In this document: piece after piece, positions 21,152 through 31,850 of the stretch
How the letters are laid out: each line of letters opens with the position of its first letter
How positions within the stretch are numbered: position 1 is the first letter of the stretch
NCBI GenBank assembly: GCA_018136815.1
Contig: CM030941.1
Location: 2,079,539-2,143,538 of the forward strand
DNA length: 64,000 nucleotides
From: Isochrysis galbana
Taxonomy: Eukaryota; Haptophyta; Isochrysidales; Isochrysidaceae
Direction of reading: 5' to 3'
Translations under genes and position numbers: made by a program
Notes under the pieces: model-generated
The model's input: only the letters and a program-made list of their open reading frames with translations
Told to the model about the DNA's origin: nothing
The model's database searches: none

Positions 21152-21190
<39 letters not shown>
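20760..21190. repeat. Long GA microsatellite upstream of the 401-residue protein gene
   Basis: The plus strand has GAGA and GAAGAGA arrays over about 430 bp, including a run of the 7-mer GAGAGAA at about 20870-20950. It begins 30 bp upstream of the minus-strand gene's start codon. Confidence 0.95.
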
Positions 21191-21191
<1 letters not shown>

Positions 21192-22555
21192 AATCGGAGT
21201 TTGACGTCAAACGGCGAGGTGAAACGTTGGTGAAAGCAGGTTTTGTTTGTCTACGCCCACTGGGCTCCGGGTTCTCCTACTGGTTTTTCTTTCTCCCTCG
21301 CGAGCGATGGCGGTGCGCTTGGTGGGTCAGCGGGTGTGCCGCGCAAGTCGGTTCGCCTGCACCTGCACCCACCTGACCCACTCCATCACTCTCGCCCACA
21401 CCCCACGAACGCAGGCCGATGCGGACGATGCGAGCAAGAAGTGGCGCATGGATTGGACAAAGCCACACAAGACCGCGCTGACCTCAATGCTGTTTGCTGC
21501 TGCTCTGGCTGCTCCCTGGCAGACAGCGCGATAATCGCAGACAGCGCGATAATCGGTCGCCATCGCTCTGCTTCGGATTCGGATTCGAGCGGGGAGAGAC
21601 GAGGGGAAATCTTCCCCCGGTCCCACGATAAAAATGTGGGTCTCCGGATCAACAAGATTTTTTTCAACCCACAACTACAACCAAGTCTCCCCACCTGTAC
21701 AGTCATTGGACTCCTGGCGGGGAGGAGGCCCAAAGCGCCGCGCTAGCGCTAGCCGCCGGTGCCGCTCGCGACGGAGTGGTTCAGAGCCCTTTGGCTACGC
21801 TCGACCCGACAGGCTATGCATTGACCAAGAATGGCCATGATCCCCAAAGATGCGTCGGGCGCTTACCGCCACTACCAACATTTAAACTCGGCCGTGTAGC
21901 TCACGACGGACGAGGCGGCCGGGTACCCTCGACGTCGGCCCCTCGCCAGAGTGTTAAGATAGCACGAGCACACACAGCCACAGACACCCACATAGACACA
22001 CACACACGTGGGATGAGTCAAGCCCCCCCCTCCCCCCTAGTTGATGACGTATCATCTAGCCGCCGACTGTTGCACGTCGGCGACCTTCGCCCTCCGTAGA
22101 AGCATTCCCGCCGGTGCTGACGAGCCGCTACTCGTCGAATATTAGCCAATGGCATGGGTTTGGATGGGCGACTGCATGGCCGAGTGAAGGCGCGCCGGAC
22201 ACACCAATCCCAACGGGATGGCGTCATCGCGCCAAGCGTTCACAACCTGCCACGCGGTACAGAAGACGGACGGGATGGCACGGTGGTCGACCAAGGCAAC
22301 TAGGCTGATGCCAGTTCAGGTTCCGTCTCCGTGCGATCTCTGAAGGCCCTCGCGTGCGCCCTCGAAATAGCAAGCGTTCAAGGCAGCCGCCCCCTTGGCT
22401 CTCCGCAGCGTGGGACGCCAACGCAAGAGCCGGTGGGGTGAGAGGCCTCGTCTACGTACTGAGTAGGCCAATAGGGGGCCACTATCAGTCCAACCCAGAA
22501 GCGCTGGGTGCCACCCTCGCGCGCAAGCGGGCGTGGAGAGAGACGGGTGGTGAGT
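21191..22555. other. Intergenic sequence, no gene supported
   Basis: A 17-bp unit, GACAGCGCGATAATCGC, is duplicated at about 21522-21555. A CACA-rich patch lies at 21965-22010. ORFs such as 21247-21534 show no recognised motif, and I leave them unannotated. Confidence 0.5.
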
Positions 22556-22558
22556 AGT

Positions 22559-25500
22559 TCAGGCGGCTTGCTCCATCGAGTCCTCTACCTCGATGAAGAC
22601 CTCCATCGGCGGGCACGAGCAGACCAGGTTGCGGTCGCCATACGTGTCGTTGACGCGCGAGGTGGTCGGCCAGAACTTCTCCTGGCGCAAGTTGACAACC
22701 GGGTAGGCGGCCTTCGCGCGCGGGTATGGTCGGTCCCACTTCTCACCCATACAGACGGCCATCGTGTGCGGCGCGTTCTTGAGCACGTTATTTTCGCGCG
22801 GCTGGACACCCGACTCGATCTCGGCGATCTCCTTGCGGATGTTGATGAGCGCGTCAACAAAGCGGTCGAGTTCTGCCTTGTCCTCCGACTCGGTAGGCTC
22901 GATCATGATGGTGCCCGCGACGGGCCACGACATGGTGGGCGCGTGAAAGTTGTAGTCGGCGAGGCGCTTTGCAACGTCCGCCTCACTGATCCCAGCCGAC
23001 GCCTTGAACTCGCGCAGGTCGAGGATGAACTCGTGCGCGCACATGCCGGTCTTGCCGGTGAAGAGCACCTTGTAGTGGCCCGAGAGACGGGCGGCCATGT
23101 AGTTGGCATTCAGGATGGCCACTTGCGTTGCCTTCTTCAAGCCGGCGGCGCCCATCATGGCGCAGTACATCCAGGAGATGGGCAGGATGGAGGCGGAGCC
23201 CCACGGGGCTGCCGCGACAGGGCCAAAGGACTGGGCGCCACCCGTCTCGATGACGGGGTGGTTGGGTAGGAAAGGCTTGAGGTGGGCGGCGCAGCCGATG
23301 GGGCCGACGCCTGGGCCGCCGCCACCATGCGGGATGCAGAACGTCTTGTGCAGGTTGAGGTGGCACACATCAGCCCCGAAGTAGCCGGGCCCGCAGAGGC
23401 CGACCTGTGCGTTCATGTTGGCGCCGTCCATGTAGACCTGGCCGCCGTTATCATGGATGGTGTGGCAGATTTCGACGATGGTCTCCTCGAAGACGCCGTG
23501 AGTGGAGGGGTAGGTTATCATTAGCGCCGAGAGCTTGTCCGCGTGCTTCTCGGCCTTCGCCTTGAGGTCGGCCATGTCGACGTTGCCCTCGGCGTCGCAG
23601 CCAACGGGCACGATGCGCATGCCGCACATGGCGGCCGAGGCGGGGTTCGTGCCGTGCGCCGAGACAGGGATGAGGCAGACATTGCGGTCGCCTTGGCCAA
23701 TGGACTCCTGGTAGGCCCGGATGGCACGCAGCCCCGCGTACTCGCCGGTGGCCCCCGAGTTGGGCTGGAGCGACATACCCGGGAAGCCAGTGATCTCGCA
23801 GAGCATCTGCTCGAGCGAGTCGATCATCGCCTTGTAGCCCATGGTTTGCTCGGGTGGCGCGAAAGGGTGGATGCCGTTTATCTTAGGCCACGTGATCGGG
23901 ATCATTTCGGAGGTGGCGTTGAGCTTCATCGTGCATGAGCCCAGAGGAATCATGCAGTGGACCATGGAAAGATCGCGTGAGGCCAGCTTGAAGATATAGC
24001 GCAGCAGCTGGTGCTCCGACTGGTGCTGCGAGAATACAGGGTGCGTCATGAACTCGGAGGTACGTGTGAGCGCGTCGGGCAACGCTGGCACCTCGGCGGT
24101 GAGCAAGTCGTCAGCGCTGAAGGCAGGAGCCGCGCCGCCGTTGAAGGCACGCCATGCGGCCTCGAGGTCGGCGAGACTGGTCGTCTCGTCGGTGGCAAGC
24201 GTGATTGTCGAGTCGTCGAGCTTGCGGAAGTTGATGCCCTCCTGTACGCCGGCGGCGAGCACCTCGTCGACCGTCTTGCCGGGCGGCGGCGAGACGCGCA
24301 CCGTGTCGAAGAAGGGCGTGTCGGGCGAGGTGCAGCCGAGCTTGAGGAGGCCGGCGCGCAGCATAGTGGCCGACTTGTGGCAGTGGGACGCGATGTCCTT
24401 GAGTCCCTCTGGGCCGTGGTACATGCCGTAGAGCGCAGCAATGTTGGCGAGAAGAGCCTGCGCCGTGCAAATGTTCGACGTGGCCTTGTCGCGCCGGATG
24501 TGCTGCTCGCGTGTCTGCATGGCCATGCGGTAGGCGGGCTTGCCCTGAGCATCGATGGAGAGGCCAATGATGCGGCCGGGCATCTTGCGCGCGAGCGACT
24601 GCGAGGTGGCAAGGAAGCCGGCGTGCGGCCCGCCGAAGCCAAGCGGCACGCCAAAGCGCTGCGCTGAGCCAACTGTGATGTCGGCACCCCACTCGCCCGG
24701 TGGTGCAAGCTGCGTGAGCGAGAGCAGGTCGGCGGCGACGGCCAGCTTGGCGCCCTGCTTGTGCAGCTTATCGGCGAAGGAGGCGTACGAGTGTACCGTG
24801 CCGTCGGTCGCCGGGTACTGCACAAGCGCGCCGCAGAGGTTGTCGGGCGCCTCAAAGGTCTCAAAGTCGCCCTCGACGATGGTGATGCCGTGGCCCGCTG
24901 CACGCGTGCTAACGACCGCCTTGGTTTGCGGGTGAACGCGCTTGTCGACAAAGAAGACAGGCTTGCCCGAGGCGCCGCCATAGATCATCGCCATCGCCTC
25001 GGCCGCGGCCGTCGACTGCGGGCGGAGGGGTGGGCGGAAGGCGGATGAGGCAGGGGGGAGGGTAGCAGCCGCCATGCAGGCGCCGGGCGTGCGCGGCCAA
25101 ACGGTGGCGCACCTCATCCAGGAGTGAGGAGTTGCAGAGCTCCATCGCGGTGAGGTCAGCGACCATGGTCTGAAAGTTCATCAGCGACTCGAGCCGTCCC
25201 TGCGACACCTCCGGCTGGTATGGCGTGTACTGGGTGTACCACCCTGGGTTCTCGAGGACGTTGCGCAGGATGACTGCGGGCGTCTTGCAGTCGTGGTAGC
25301 CCATACCCATCATGGAACGGAGGACGCGGTTGGGCGCGATGAGACGCTCCAGCTCTGACAACGCCTCCGTCTCCGAGAGCCCGCGCGAGTACGGGCCCAG
25401 GTCGAGAGGCCTGTCGAGAAGGATGCCAGCAGGGACTGTCGCCGAGATCATCTCGTCGAGCGAGCTCTTGCCAACGGTGGCGAGCATCTCGCTCATCTCG

Positions 25501-25616
25501 GAGTCGCGCGGGCCGAGGTGTCGCGGCGCGAACGAGTCGCGCGGCGCCAGCGCACGCGCAGCGCTGCTCAGCCCCCGGCGGGGGGCGCGGCGGAGCAGGG
25601 CGGCGGCGGCCCTCAT
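22559..25616 (-). CDS. GLDC: Glycine decarboxylase P-protein (glycine cleavage system), mitochondrial
   Basis: This is the pyridoxal-phosphate enzyme that decarboxylates glycine and loads the aminomethyl group onto the H-protein lipoyl arm. It is central to mitochondrial glycine catabolism and photorespiration. It has two exons, 25113-25616 and 22559-25015, with a 97-bp GT-AG intron at 25016-25112. Together they give 985-986 residues, normal for the family. The intron removes non-conserved sequence and restores SLLDE joined to [14 protein letters not shown]. The N-terminus [16 protein letters not shown] is a likely mitochondrial transit peptide. Conserved features include [43 protein letters not shown], and the cofactor lysine at about residue 725 in [16 protein letters not shown]. 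The reading frame is intact. Frames on the opposite strand are shadows. Confidence 0.97.
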
Positions 25617-26272
25617 GGCAGCTGCGGCGGCGGCGGCGAGGGGAGGAGGGGGGAGGGGGAGAGGGGAGGGGGCGTGGAGGGAGCGGAGAGAATCTCGAGG
25701 GGAGGGTGCCAGAGAGGGAAGAGAGAGCGCCCAAGCACGTTAGAGAGGCGTGGGGATGGTGAGGCTCAGAGTTGGCGAGCCCCAAGGGTTGAGTACTTTA
25801 GAGAGTCCATTGTGGGAAAAGGGGGTGAGGGCGGGGAGGAAGCGCGGGTGCGGCGGCGGCGGCTCGTTTGGGCGGAGGAAGCGAGGAGAGAGAGAGGTGG
25901 GGAGGTGGAGGGAGGTGGAGAAGGAAGCTGCTGCCCCCGGGGGGGGGGAGGATGTCTGGGCGCCGACCACCTTCCCCCTCTTCCCCCTCCCCCCCACCCT
26001 CCCCCTCTCCCCATGGGGCTGCTCCCACGGTATTTTTTTACCTCCTACCACAGTTTTCTTGTCGCCGCCTCTCCCCTCCCCTCCCCATCCCTCTCGCTCC
26101 CCGCCCCCCCATTCTTTTCTAACATCTAAGTCGAGGACGGCCTCCGCCCGCCGGCGCTCGCTCTTCTCCCCGCGCGCCGCTGCCCCGCCCCCCCTTCTCT
26201 CTCTTCTCTCCCCCCCACGCCCAAACTCTCCCCCCCTCCCCTCCCCTCCCACGGCCCTGTAGCGCTACAGCT
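25617..26272. promoter_or_regulatory. Divergent intergenic region with purine/pyrimidine tracts
   Basis: This 656-bp spacer separates the minus-strand P-protein gene from the plus-strand NT-C2 gene. Next to the P-protein start (25626-25730) the plus strand is GA-rich. Next to the NT-C2 start (26180-26260) it is CT-rich. Each gene thus has a pyrimidine tract on its own coding strand. It is likely a bidirectional promoter region. The overlapping low-complexity ORFs are not genes. Confidence 0.5.
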
Positions 26273-28795
26273 ATGCCCTCTGTCCTCTCCGCCGCCTCGG
26301 CGCTCAAGGCGTCCTCTCGCCTCCGCCCCGGATCAAAGGTGCGGCACGTGGGCCGATCGCGCTCCAAGTTTGCATTCGAGGCGAGCGCCATCTCCGCCTC
26401 ACAGCTGCCCGAGCGCCTCGACGCCGGCTCGCAGGAGCTCGTAGTCCAGCTCGCGCGAGGGCCCAAGATTGCGCAGGCGAGCATCGACGTGCCCGGCGGT
26501 CGGCCTGAGGGTGGCTGCGCCGTGTGGGGCGCGCAGAAGCTGAGCTTTGTTGCGACACTCTACTCGAGCAAGACAGGCAAGTCCTACTCAGACAAGCGCT
26601 ACCGCGCCACACTGCTCGCCGCCAAGCCTGCCGCCTTTGGCACATCCAAGCGCGCGCTGCGCGAGATCGGGCACGCCGACTTCAACGTTGCTGACTACGC
26701 TGGCAAGGCGGAGCCAGCACGTGTCGTTTTGAGCGTGCCGGTAGGCAAGTCCAAGTCCAAGAGCTCGCGCGGCAGCGGCGGCGCCTCCGCCATCGAGCTC
26801 GTCTTCACGCTCAGCGCGTCGCACTTGGGCACGGCCGACGCCGATGACGACGACGACGATATGTCCATCTCGAGCGCCATCAGCGGCTTCTCCAACGGCT
26901 CTTCCCTCCGCACCGGCTCGGAAGCGCCATCCGAGTCGATGTACGAGCAGGATCTCGACGGCTTCGTTGAGGACTCGAGCCATAGGCACTCGGGAGTCGG
27001 TCCCGAGTCGAGCGCGGGTAAGCGGTGGTCGGGCGTGTCGGGCCTCAACGCGGCTCGCACCGCTATTCCCGCCGTGCCGTCGCACCAAGCTGGCGGCATG
27101 AGCGCGGCCGAGGTCATCGCTGCGCGGCAAAACGTTGCCATTGGGGCCGGAGCTGTCACCTTAGCGTGCAGCTGCTATACGGCTGCCAAGGCGGAACCTC
27201 AGAGCAGGAGCCTGTGGGGCGACGAAGACGACGCAACTCCGGGTGCCGACGGCGGGCTGCAGCCGGCTTCCGGGAGCAGCAATCCGTTTGATACGGGACC
27301 TCCGTCCCACAACCCGTTCGACAAGGAGCCCGCTTCGTCCAACACTAGGGAGGGCAGCTGCGTCGCCGTCGACGACGTGGAGGGGGCCATGACGGCAGCG
27401 GCGGCCACCGCCGCCACGCGCGCGGTCCTGAGCAGGCCAGCAGCGCGCGAGGATGAACCCCCTCGCGACCGGCTCAATGGCGAGGACGGCGCGCGCGAGC
27501 AAATCCGTCAGCTGCGGGGCATACGAGAAGGGCTGGAGGAGCGGCTACAGAGCATGAAGAAGTCAAGCGCATTCACCAAGACGCGGCCAGTCCGCACGCA
27601 ACCGGCCGAGTCGGTCAGTCCCGCTGCCGCGCCCGACGAGGTTGCGCACGGGCCGGCCGGCCCGCGCGCCGAGCCGGCGGAAGAGGAGGAGAGCGCCGAG
27701 CCGAGCGCCGAGCCGAGCGCAGCCGCCTCGCAAGTTTCTCCGCCGCGCGCCCAGGCAGCCTTCTCACGCGCCGACACTGCCGCCCGTGGCACCGGCCCTT
27801 CGCCCGAAATGAGAGGTTCATGGGCGCATGTAGAGCGACGGTCGGGCGATAAGGCGTCGCTCGATGCTACCGTCGCGCCGCCTACGATCAGCACGCAACC
27901 TAGCCGAGCAGAGCAGTTGAAGGCACAGTTCACATGGATGGCGCAGCAGCTCGAGGCGTCGCGCGCCGAGGCCAAGGCTGCCTGCGCCGAGCGCGACGAA
28001 CTCTGGCAGGCTCTCAAGGAGAGTCGCGAGAAGGAGAGCCGGCGGTTCAAGGACGCCAGCGCGGCGGCGGCAGCCGAGCTGGCTGCGCTGCGAGAGCAGG
28101 TAACCACGTTGATGAGAGAGGCGGAAGACCTTCAGCGGCGCGAGCGTGCGGCGGTGGAGCGCGCGGAGGCCGCCAAGGAGGAGGCCAAGGCGGCGCTATC
28201 AGAGCGTGACGCGCTGATTCAAGCTGCCCAGCAAGGCGAAGGGGCCGAGGCCGCCAAGGAGGCGGCAATGGGCGAGATCTTCGCGCTACGCGACGACGTT
28301 GAGTCTCTGCATGAGGAGCTCGAGGCGGCGGCCGAGCGAGAGCGCATCGCGGCTAATCGCGCCGCGAAGGCGGAGTCCGAGGCGGCGCAAGCGCGCCACG
28401 AGCTCAAGGAGGCTCTGACAAATTGCGAGCAGCGGATCAATGAGTGCGAGAGGGAGTGCGAGCAGCGGATCGAGCATGGCGCTACCGCCAGCGCAAGCAA
28501 TTCCAACTTGGAGGAGCAGTGCGCACAGTTGTCGGTAGAGTTGGTCGAGACCAAGCTCGCTGCGGCACAGTACGCCTATGAGCGAGACCTTGCTAAGCAG
28601 CGGCACCTCAAGGCGCGCGCAGGTGGCACCCAAGTCGCAGAGCAGCTTACGACGATGGAGGTGCGCTACGAGGATTTGCGGCGGAGATATGACACCGACA
28701 TGCGCGGCATGATCGACCTCAAGCTGCAGTGTGCAGAGGCGTGCGCCCGGATCACGGAGCTCGAGGACCATTTGGCGGCAGTCCGTCGCAGGTGA
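26273..28795 (+). CDS. NT-C2 domain, NPF-motif, coiled-coil protein (EHBP1/EEIG-like)
   Basis: This is a single open frame of 840 residues. Residues about 22-190 (KFAFEASAISASQLP ... SKRALREIGHADFNVADYAG ... IELVFTLSAS) match the N-terminal C2 domain found in EHBP1 and EEIG1. These are membrane-linked adaptors in endocytic traffic. The middle is low-complexity but has two NPF motifs close together (SNPFDTGPPSHNPFDKE), the ligand for EH domains. From about 545 to the end is a long Ala/Glu-rich coiled coil. The adaptor role is inferred from this combination. The frame ends at CGCAG followed by GTGAGC, a good donor, so the true C-terminus may lie in a short further exon (for example after the CAG at about 28875). 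Confidence 0.82.
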   Translation: MPSVLSAASALKASSRLRPGSKVRHVGRSRSKFAFEASAISASQLPERLDAGSQELVVQLARGPKIAQASIDVPGGRPEGGCAVWGAQKLSFVATLYSSKTGKSYSDKRYRATLLAAKPAAFGTSKRALREIGHADFNVADYAGKAEPARVVLSVPVGKSKSKSSRGSGGASAIELVFTLSASHLGTADADDDDDDMSISSAISGFSNGSSLRTGSEAPSESMYEQDLDGFVEDSSHRHSGVGPESSAGKRWSGVSGLNAARTAIPAVPSHQAGGMSAAEVIAARQNVAIGAGAVTLACSCYTAAKAEPQSRSLWGDEDDATPGADGGLQPASGSSNPFDTGPPSHNPFDKEPASSNTREGSCVAVDDVEGAMTAAAATAATRAVLSRPAAREDEPPRDRLNGEDGAREQIRQLRGIREGLEERLQSMKKSSAFTKTRPVRTQPAESVSPAAAPDEVAHGPAGPRAEPAEEEESAEPSAEPSAAASQVSPPRAQAAFSRADTAARGTGPSPEMRGSWAHVERRSGDKASLDATVAPPTISTQPSRAEQLKAQFTWMAQQLEASRAEAKAACAERDELWQALKESREKESRRFKDASAAAAAELAALREQVTTLMREAEDLQRRERAAVERAEAAKEEAKAALSERDALIQAAQQGEGAEAAKEAAMGEIFALRDDVESLHEELEAAAERERIAANRAAKAESEAAQARHELKEALTNCEQRINECERECEQRIEHGATASASNSNLEEQCAQLSVELVETKLAAAQYAYERDLAKQRHLKARAGGTQVAEQLTTMEVRYEDLRRRYDTDMRGMIDLKLQCAEACARITELEDHLAAVRRR

Positions 28796-29600
28796 GCGGC
28801 AGAAGTGCCACAAGCGTGGGCACCACTGAGTACACGGCGACAGAGGAGCGCCACCTGCGCGTGACAAGAGGCGCAGGGAGCCCATGGCGGTGGGAAGCCC
28901 CAGATGCGAATCGCATTGAGGGGGTGCTGCGGAGCGAGCCTAATCCTCACTGGGAAAACGGGCAACATCATCCCGACCTGCGCGGAGCACGCCACGGTCA
29001 ACATTGGCGAGAAGGATGGTGGCCCGGCGAGCGCTGAACATCTCAGACAAGGACACGGAGAGAGTCTTGAACGTTTCTCTTTAGTGACAGTCCCTCTCCC
29101 CCCCCCCCGCGGTTTTTCCGTTGCGCGGACGGTTCTTAAGGTCGCGTACCCTCGGGGTCCGTCTTTCCTTGTTCTCTCGTGTTTCCCATCCCTCGTTTCT
29201 CATCTGTTCCACCCCTTTCTTCCCTGATTGTTCTCGTTCCCCCGGTATGTTTTCCCTCTCGTTCTAGTCCGTCCTTCGCCTTTTGTCATAGTCTCCAAGT
29301 CGCCTTGAGCGCCCCCCGGCCTGCCACTGCAGTTGCCCCATGTGAGCCCCTGGTCGTGTGTGCTGAGTCGAGCTCCACGCCCGCGTCCTCGACCCCTCTC
29401 CCAGTGCCGTGATCCCTTGTCCTGCTCCAATTGTTCGCGTGTGGGCTTCCCTTCGGTTCAACATTCCTCTTGCATCATGAGCATAGATGCTCCATTAGGC
29501 TGATATTAGATCCTGATATCATGATATTAGGTCCTCTAGACCTGTTGGCCTGATATAAGGTATATATAAGGATAAGGTCATGACGAGGTCAGGCGAGTAT
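28796..29600. other. Intergenic sequence, no gene supported
   Basis: It may include a short terminal exon of the NT-C2 gene. There is a C-run at 29099. AT-rich TGATATTAG-type repeats lie at 29500-29570. Confidence 0.5.
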
Positions 29601-29607
29601 ACAAATA

Positions 29608-29650
29608 ATTAAATAAACCTTTTTAATAGTCTCACCCCACACGCGGCCGT
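29608..29650 (+). repeat. Terminal box of a dispersed repeat family
   Basis: AAACCTTTTTAATAGTCTCA followed by CCCCACACGCGGCC matches the A-rich/TTAA/CGCGG box seen at 16323 and 16542 and elsewhere. The rest of 29650-30118 carries no recognised gene. Confidence 0.6.
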
Positions 29651-30117
29651 GGACCCTCTGCTTTCTTCAAGAAAGCAGCAAAAACTTCCTACACCCCCGC
29701 ACTCCCCCACTCCCCCGGCGGCCCTCCCCCACGGTCAACGAGAAGAAGTACGCCAACTCTTGGCCCGGCGCATAAAAGCTTTCGCGTTGCACCCGGGGGC
29801 TCCGAACCATACGCACGTTCTCCAGGTGGAGTTGCCACTCAACCCCGGCGCTGTTCCTCGTTCCTCACCGGCATGCTCCGTCTAGAGTGGGCCATCGAGG
29901 TGAGAGAAGGTTTACGCCACCGAGAAACCTGTAGTGCTTGTGCCATACTACGCCTCATTTTGGTGCTGCAGACACCTCGTGTGGCGCACACGATTGCCGG
30001 AGCCGGTAGCCCTAAGCTTGCGGGCGGTGCTCTTGTATAGGAAGAATCGCCTGTGGCGGTTCTCCATGTCTGGGAATACAGGTGGAGGGAACGGGTGAGT
30101 AACGAAGCAGTCACATG

Positions 30118-30525
30118 CTATGCTCTGCCGCCTTCACCGTCCTGCAGAAGGCGGCCGTGCAGCCAGGCGCGCGTGCAGACACTCACCACTCCCGCCTGGT
30201 GAGGGGCAGAGACCGCTTCGGCCGCCTGCGCCTCGTGCACATCGCATACTGGGCAACAGCACCTTGGCGCGCCTCCGCCGTCAAAGCTTTGCAGGCGGCG
30301 CATGACATGCAGGGGGACAGGGGCGCCACTGGGAGCGGTTGTAGCCCCTCGTGTGGCGCCACCATAAGCCATGTGGCCTGCTGGGCAGCCAACTGGACCA
30401 GCGAGCTCATCCAAGCCATACATGGCCTCTGGGAGCTGCTTTGCGGGAGAGACTCCCTTGGTACCGGTGCGCGGCCACCCGTCGGGAGCGCGGTAAACTT
30501 GGCTCGTTAGCCACCTTAAGGCTCC
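30118..30525 (-). pseudogene. hAT-associated N-terminal domain, copy 3
   Basis: On the minus strand a frame starting MYGLDELAGP has PLHVMRRLQ, CCCPVCDVHEAQAAEAV and VSVCTRAWLHGRLLQDG. It parallels MYGMPAFDD..PLHVVQVQ..CPVCD..VCTEQWLQG in the 11803-12342 copy. The outer end near 30525 reads TTAAGGTGGCT, a variant of the candidate terminal repeat. The domain breaks off at an AGCATAGCATG junction at 30115, so this is a fragment. Confidence 0.55.
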
Positions 30526-30702
30526 GATAACCTTCATACTGAGCTGACCAGCTGGCGGCGCCGCGCCGAGCCGCGCGAACCTCCCTTCAGCTTGCCTCCT
30601 CTCTGCCCGCACCCCTCCGCGCTGCGTGCGCTGGCCGCTCGGTGCGCGTCTCTTCTGCTCATTTCTAAGTGCGTGGGGCTCGCGCTCCGTCGCGGCCGGC
30701 TC

Positions 30703-31371
30703 ATGGCCTCCTCGTTGCTGCCCACGCACTCGCAGTCGAGCGCGCCCGTCACGACAGACTGGGACGACATCCAGAGGAGGATCGGAAACCTGCCGCCGCT
30801 CGAGCCGCCGCCGCCCAAGCCAGAGTGGGAGCCAGAGGATGCCATCAACAAGCGCCTCAACCAGACGCTCGGCGCTGACCCGAGCGCACCGGACGATCGC
30901 TTGGACGATACTTCGGCGGACGTGGAAGCTCTCCAGCAGTGGAGGGCCAGCAGAATGCATGAGCTCAAAGGCGAGATCGGAAGGTACGGCTTCATTGTAC
31001 ACATCACAAAGGGTGACTTCATCTCAGAAGTAAATCAGGCAGACGCTGGTGTTGGTGTCGTGGTCTTTCTCTTCAAGCAACGCCACTACCACAGCCAGTA
31101 TATGCTAGTGCTGATCGAAAAGCTTGCACGAAAGTTCAGGCATGTCAAATTCTGCCAGATCAGCCACGACGATTGCATACCTGGCTATCCAGACTACAAT
31201 TTGCCGACCCTTCTCATGTACAGAGACGATGACCTCTTGCATCAATGCATTGGAGTTGGCGCATTTGGGGGCTCAGGCTACGGTATTGATGACGTAGAAT
31301 GGGAAATAGCTGTTGCGGGCCTTGTCCACACTGAGTTGGAGCAGAATCCCCATTCCCGGAGACATCGCTAA
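30703..31371 (+). CDS. Phosducin-like protein (PDCL3/PhLP2-3 type)
   Basis: This is a cytosolic thioredoxin-fold co-chaperone of the CCT chaperonin, acting in tubulin and actin folding. The 222-residue frame has the family N-terminal signature TTDWDDIQRRIGNLPPL. A charged helix (WRASRMHELKG) is followed by the thioredoxin-like part: GRYGFIVHITKGDFISEVNQ, VVVFLFKQRHYHSQYM, IPGYPDYNLPTLLMYRD and a GGSGYGIDDVEWE tail. Length is close to the usual 230-240. I start at 30703, where homology begins, although the frame is open from 30592. It is uninterrupted, with no intron needed. The regulatory sequence before it contains a remnant of the hAT domain. Confidence 0.92.
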   Translation: MASSLLPTHSQSSAPVTTDWDDIQRRIGNLPPLEPPPPKPEWEPEDAINKRLNQTLGADPSAPDDRLDDTSADVEALQQWRASRMHELKGEIGRYGFIVHITKGDFISEVNQADAGVGVVVFLFKQRHYHSQYMLVLIEKLARKFRHVKFCQISHDDCIPGYPDYNLPTLLMYRDDDLLHQCIGVGAFGGSGYGIDDVEWEIAVAGLVHTELEQNPHSRRHR

Positions 31372-31850
31372 TGGAAAAGGCGGCCATTGCACTCCAGATT
31401 CGCGCCGCCTGGGAAAAGGAAGTTGAAGTTTTCCGCCTCACTATGATCGATGCACTACTTCTACCTCTCTTACTTTTTCGTTTCCCCTGCTCACGCGAGG
31501 GACGGTTCCCCCTCCCCCACGCACACCGTTTTCTCTTTTCTGCACGTAGCTTTCGCGTTCTCTCTGCTGTGTTATTGTTGACTAAGTTTATACTTGGTTG
31601 CCATGGAAAAAAAAATCTTCTTAAAAATTCCCGCTACGTATGCGGCGTGAGGCAGCTTGCTAGTGTACCTCCCTACTACCCAACCTTAACCCCTAGCAAC
31701 CCCCTTCCCCTTCCCCAGTTCCCTCTTTAGCGGAGAAGCTGGTTCCAGGGAGGCCGCGCGCGCTGCTTCGGCCGGGAGTTGGAGAGAAGGGGGTGGGAGA
31801 TTGTGGCTCGTCTCTTGATCTAGTTTCGACTCGGATTTTCCTCATTTATA
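31372..31850. repeat. Intergenic sequence with a terminal box
   Basis: At 31605-31640 an A tract is followed by TCTTCTTAAAAATTCCCGCTACG, another member of the terminal-box family. No gene is recognised. Confidence 0.5.

Noticed and set aside
24046-24981. 311-residue Arg/Ser-rich frame within the P-protein gene
   Set aside because: It is a shifted frame of the P-protein exon. The true frame carries all family motifs. Plus-strand frames at 22508-23269 and 24011-24667 are likewise shadows.
25518-26262. Overlapping 170-200 residue frames between the P-protein and NT-C2 genes
   Set aside because: Low-complexity Arg/Gly/Pro/Ser translations of the purine/pyrimidine tracts flanking two divergent start codons.
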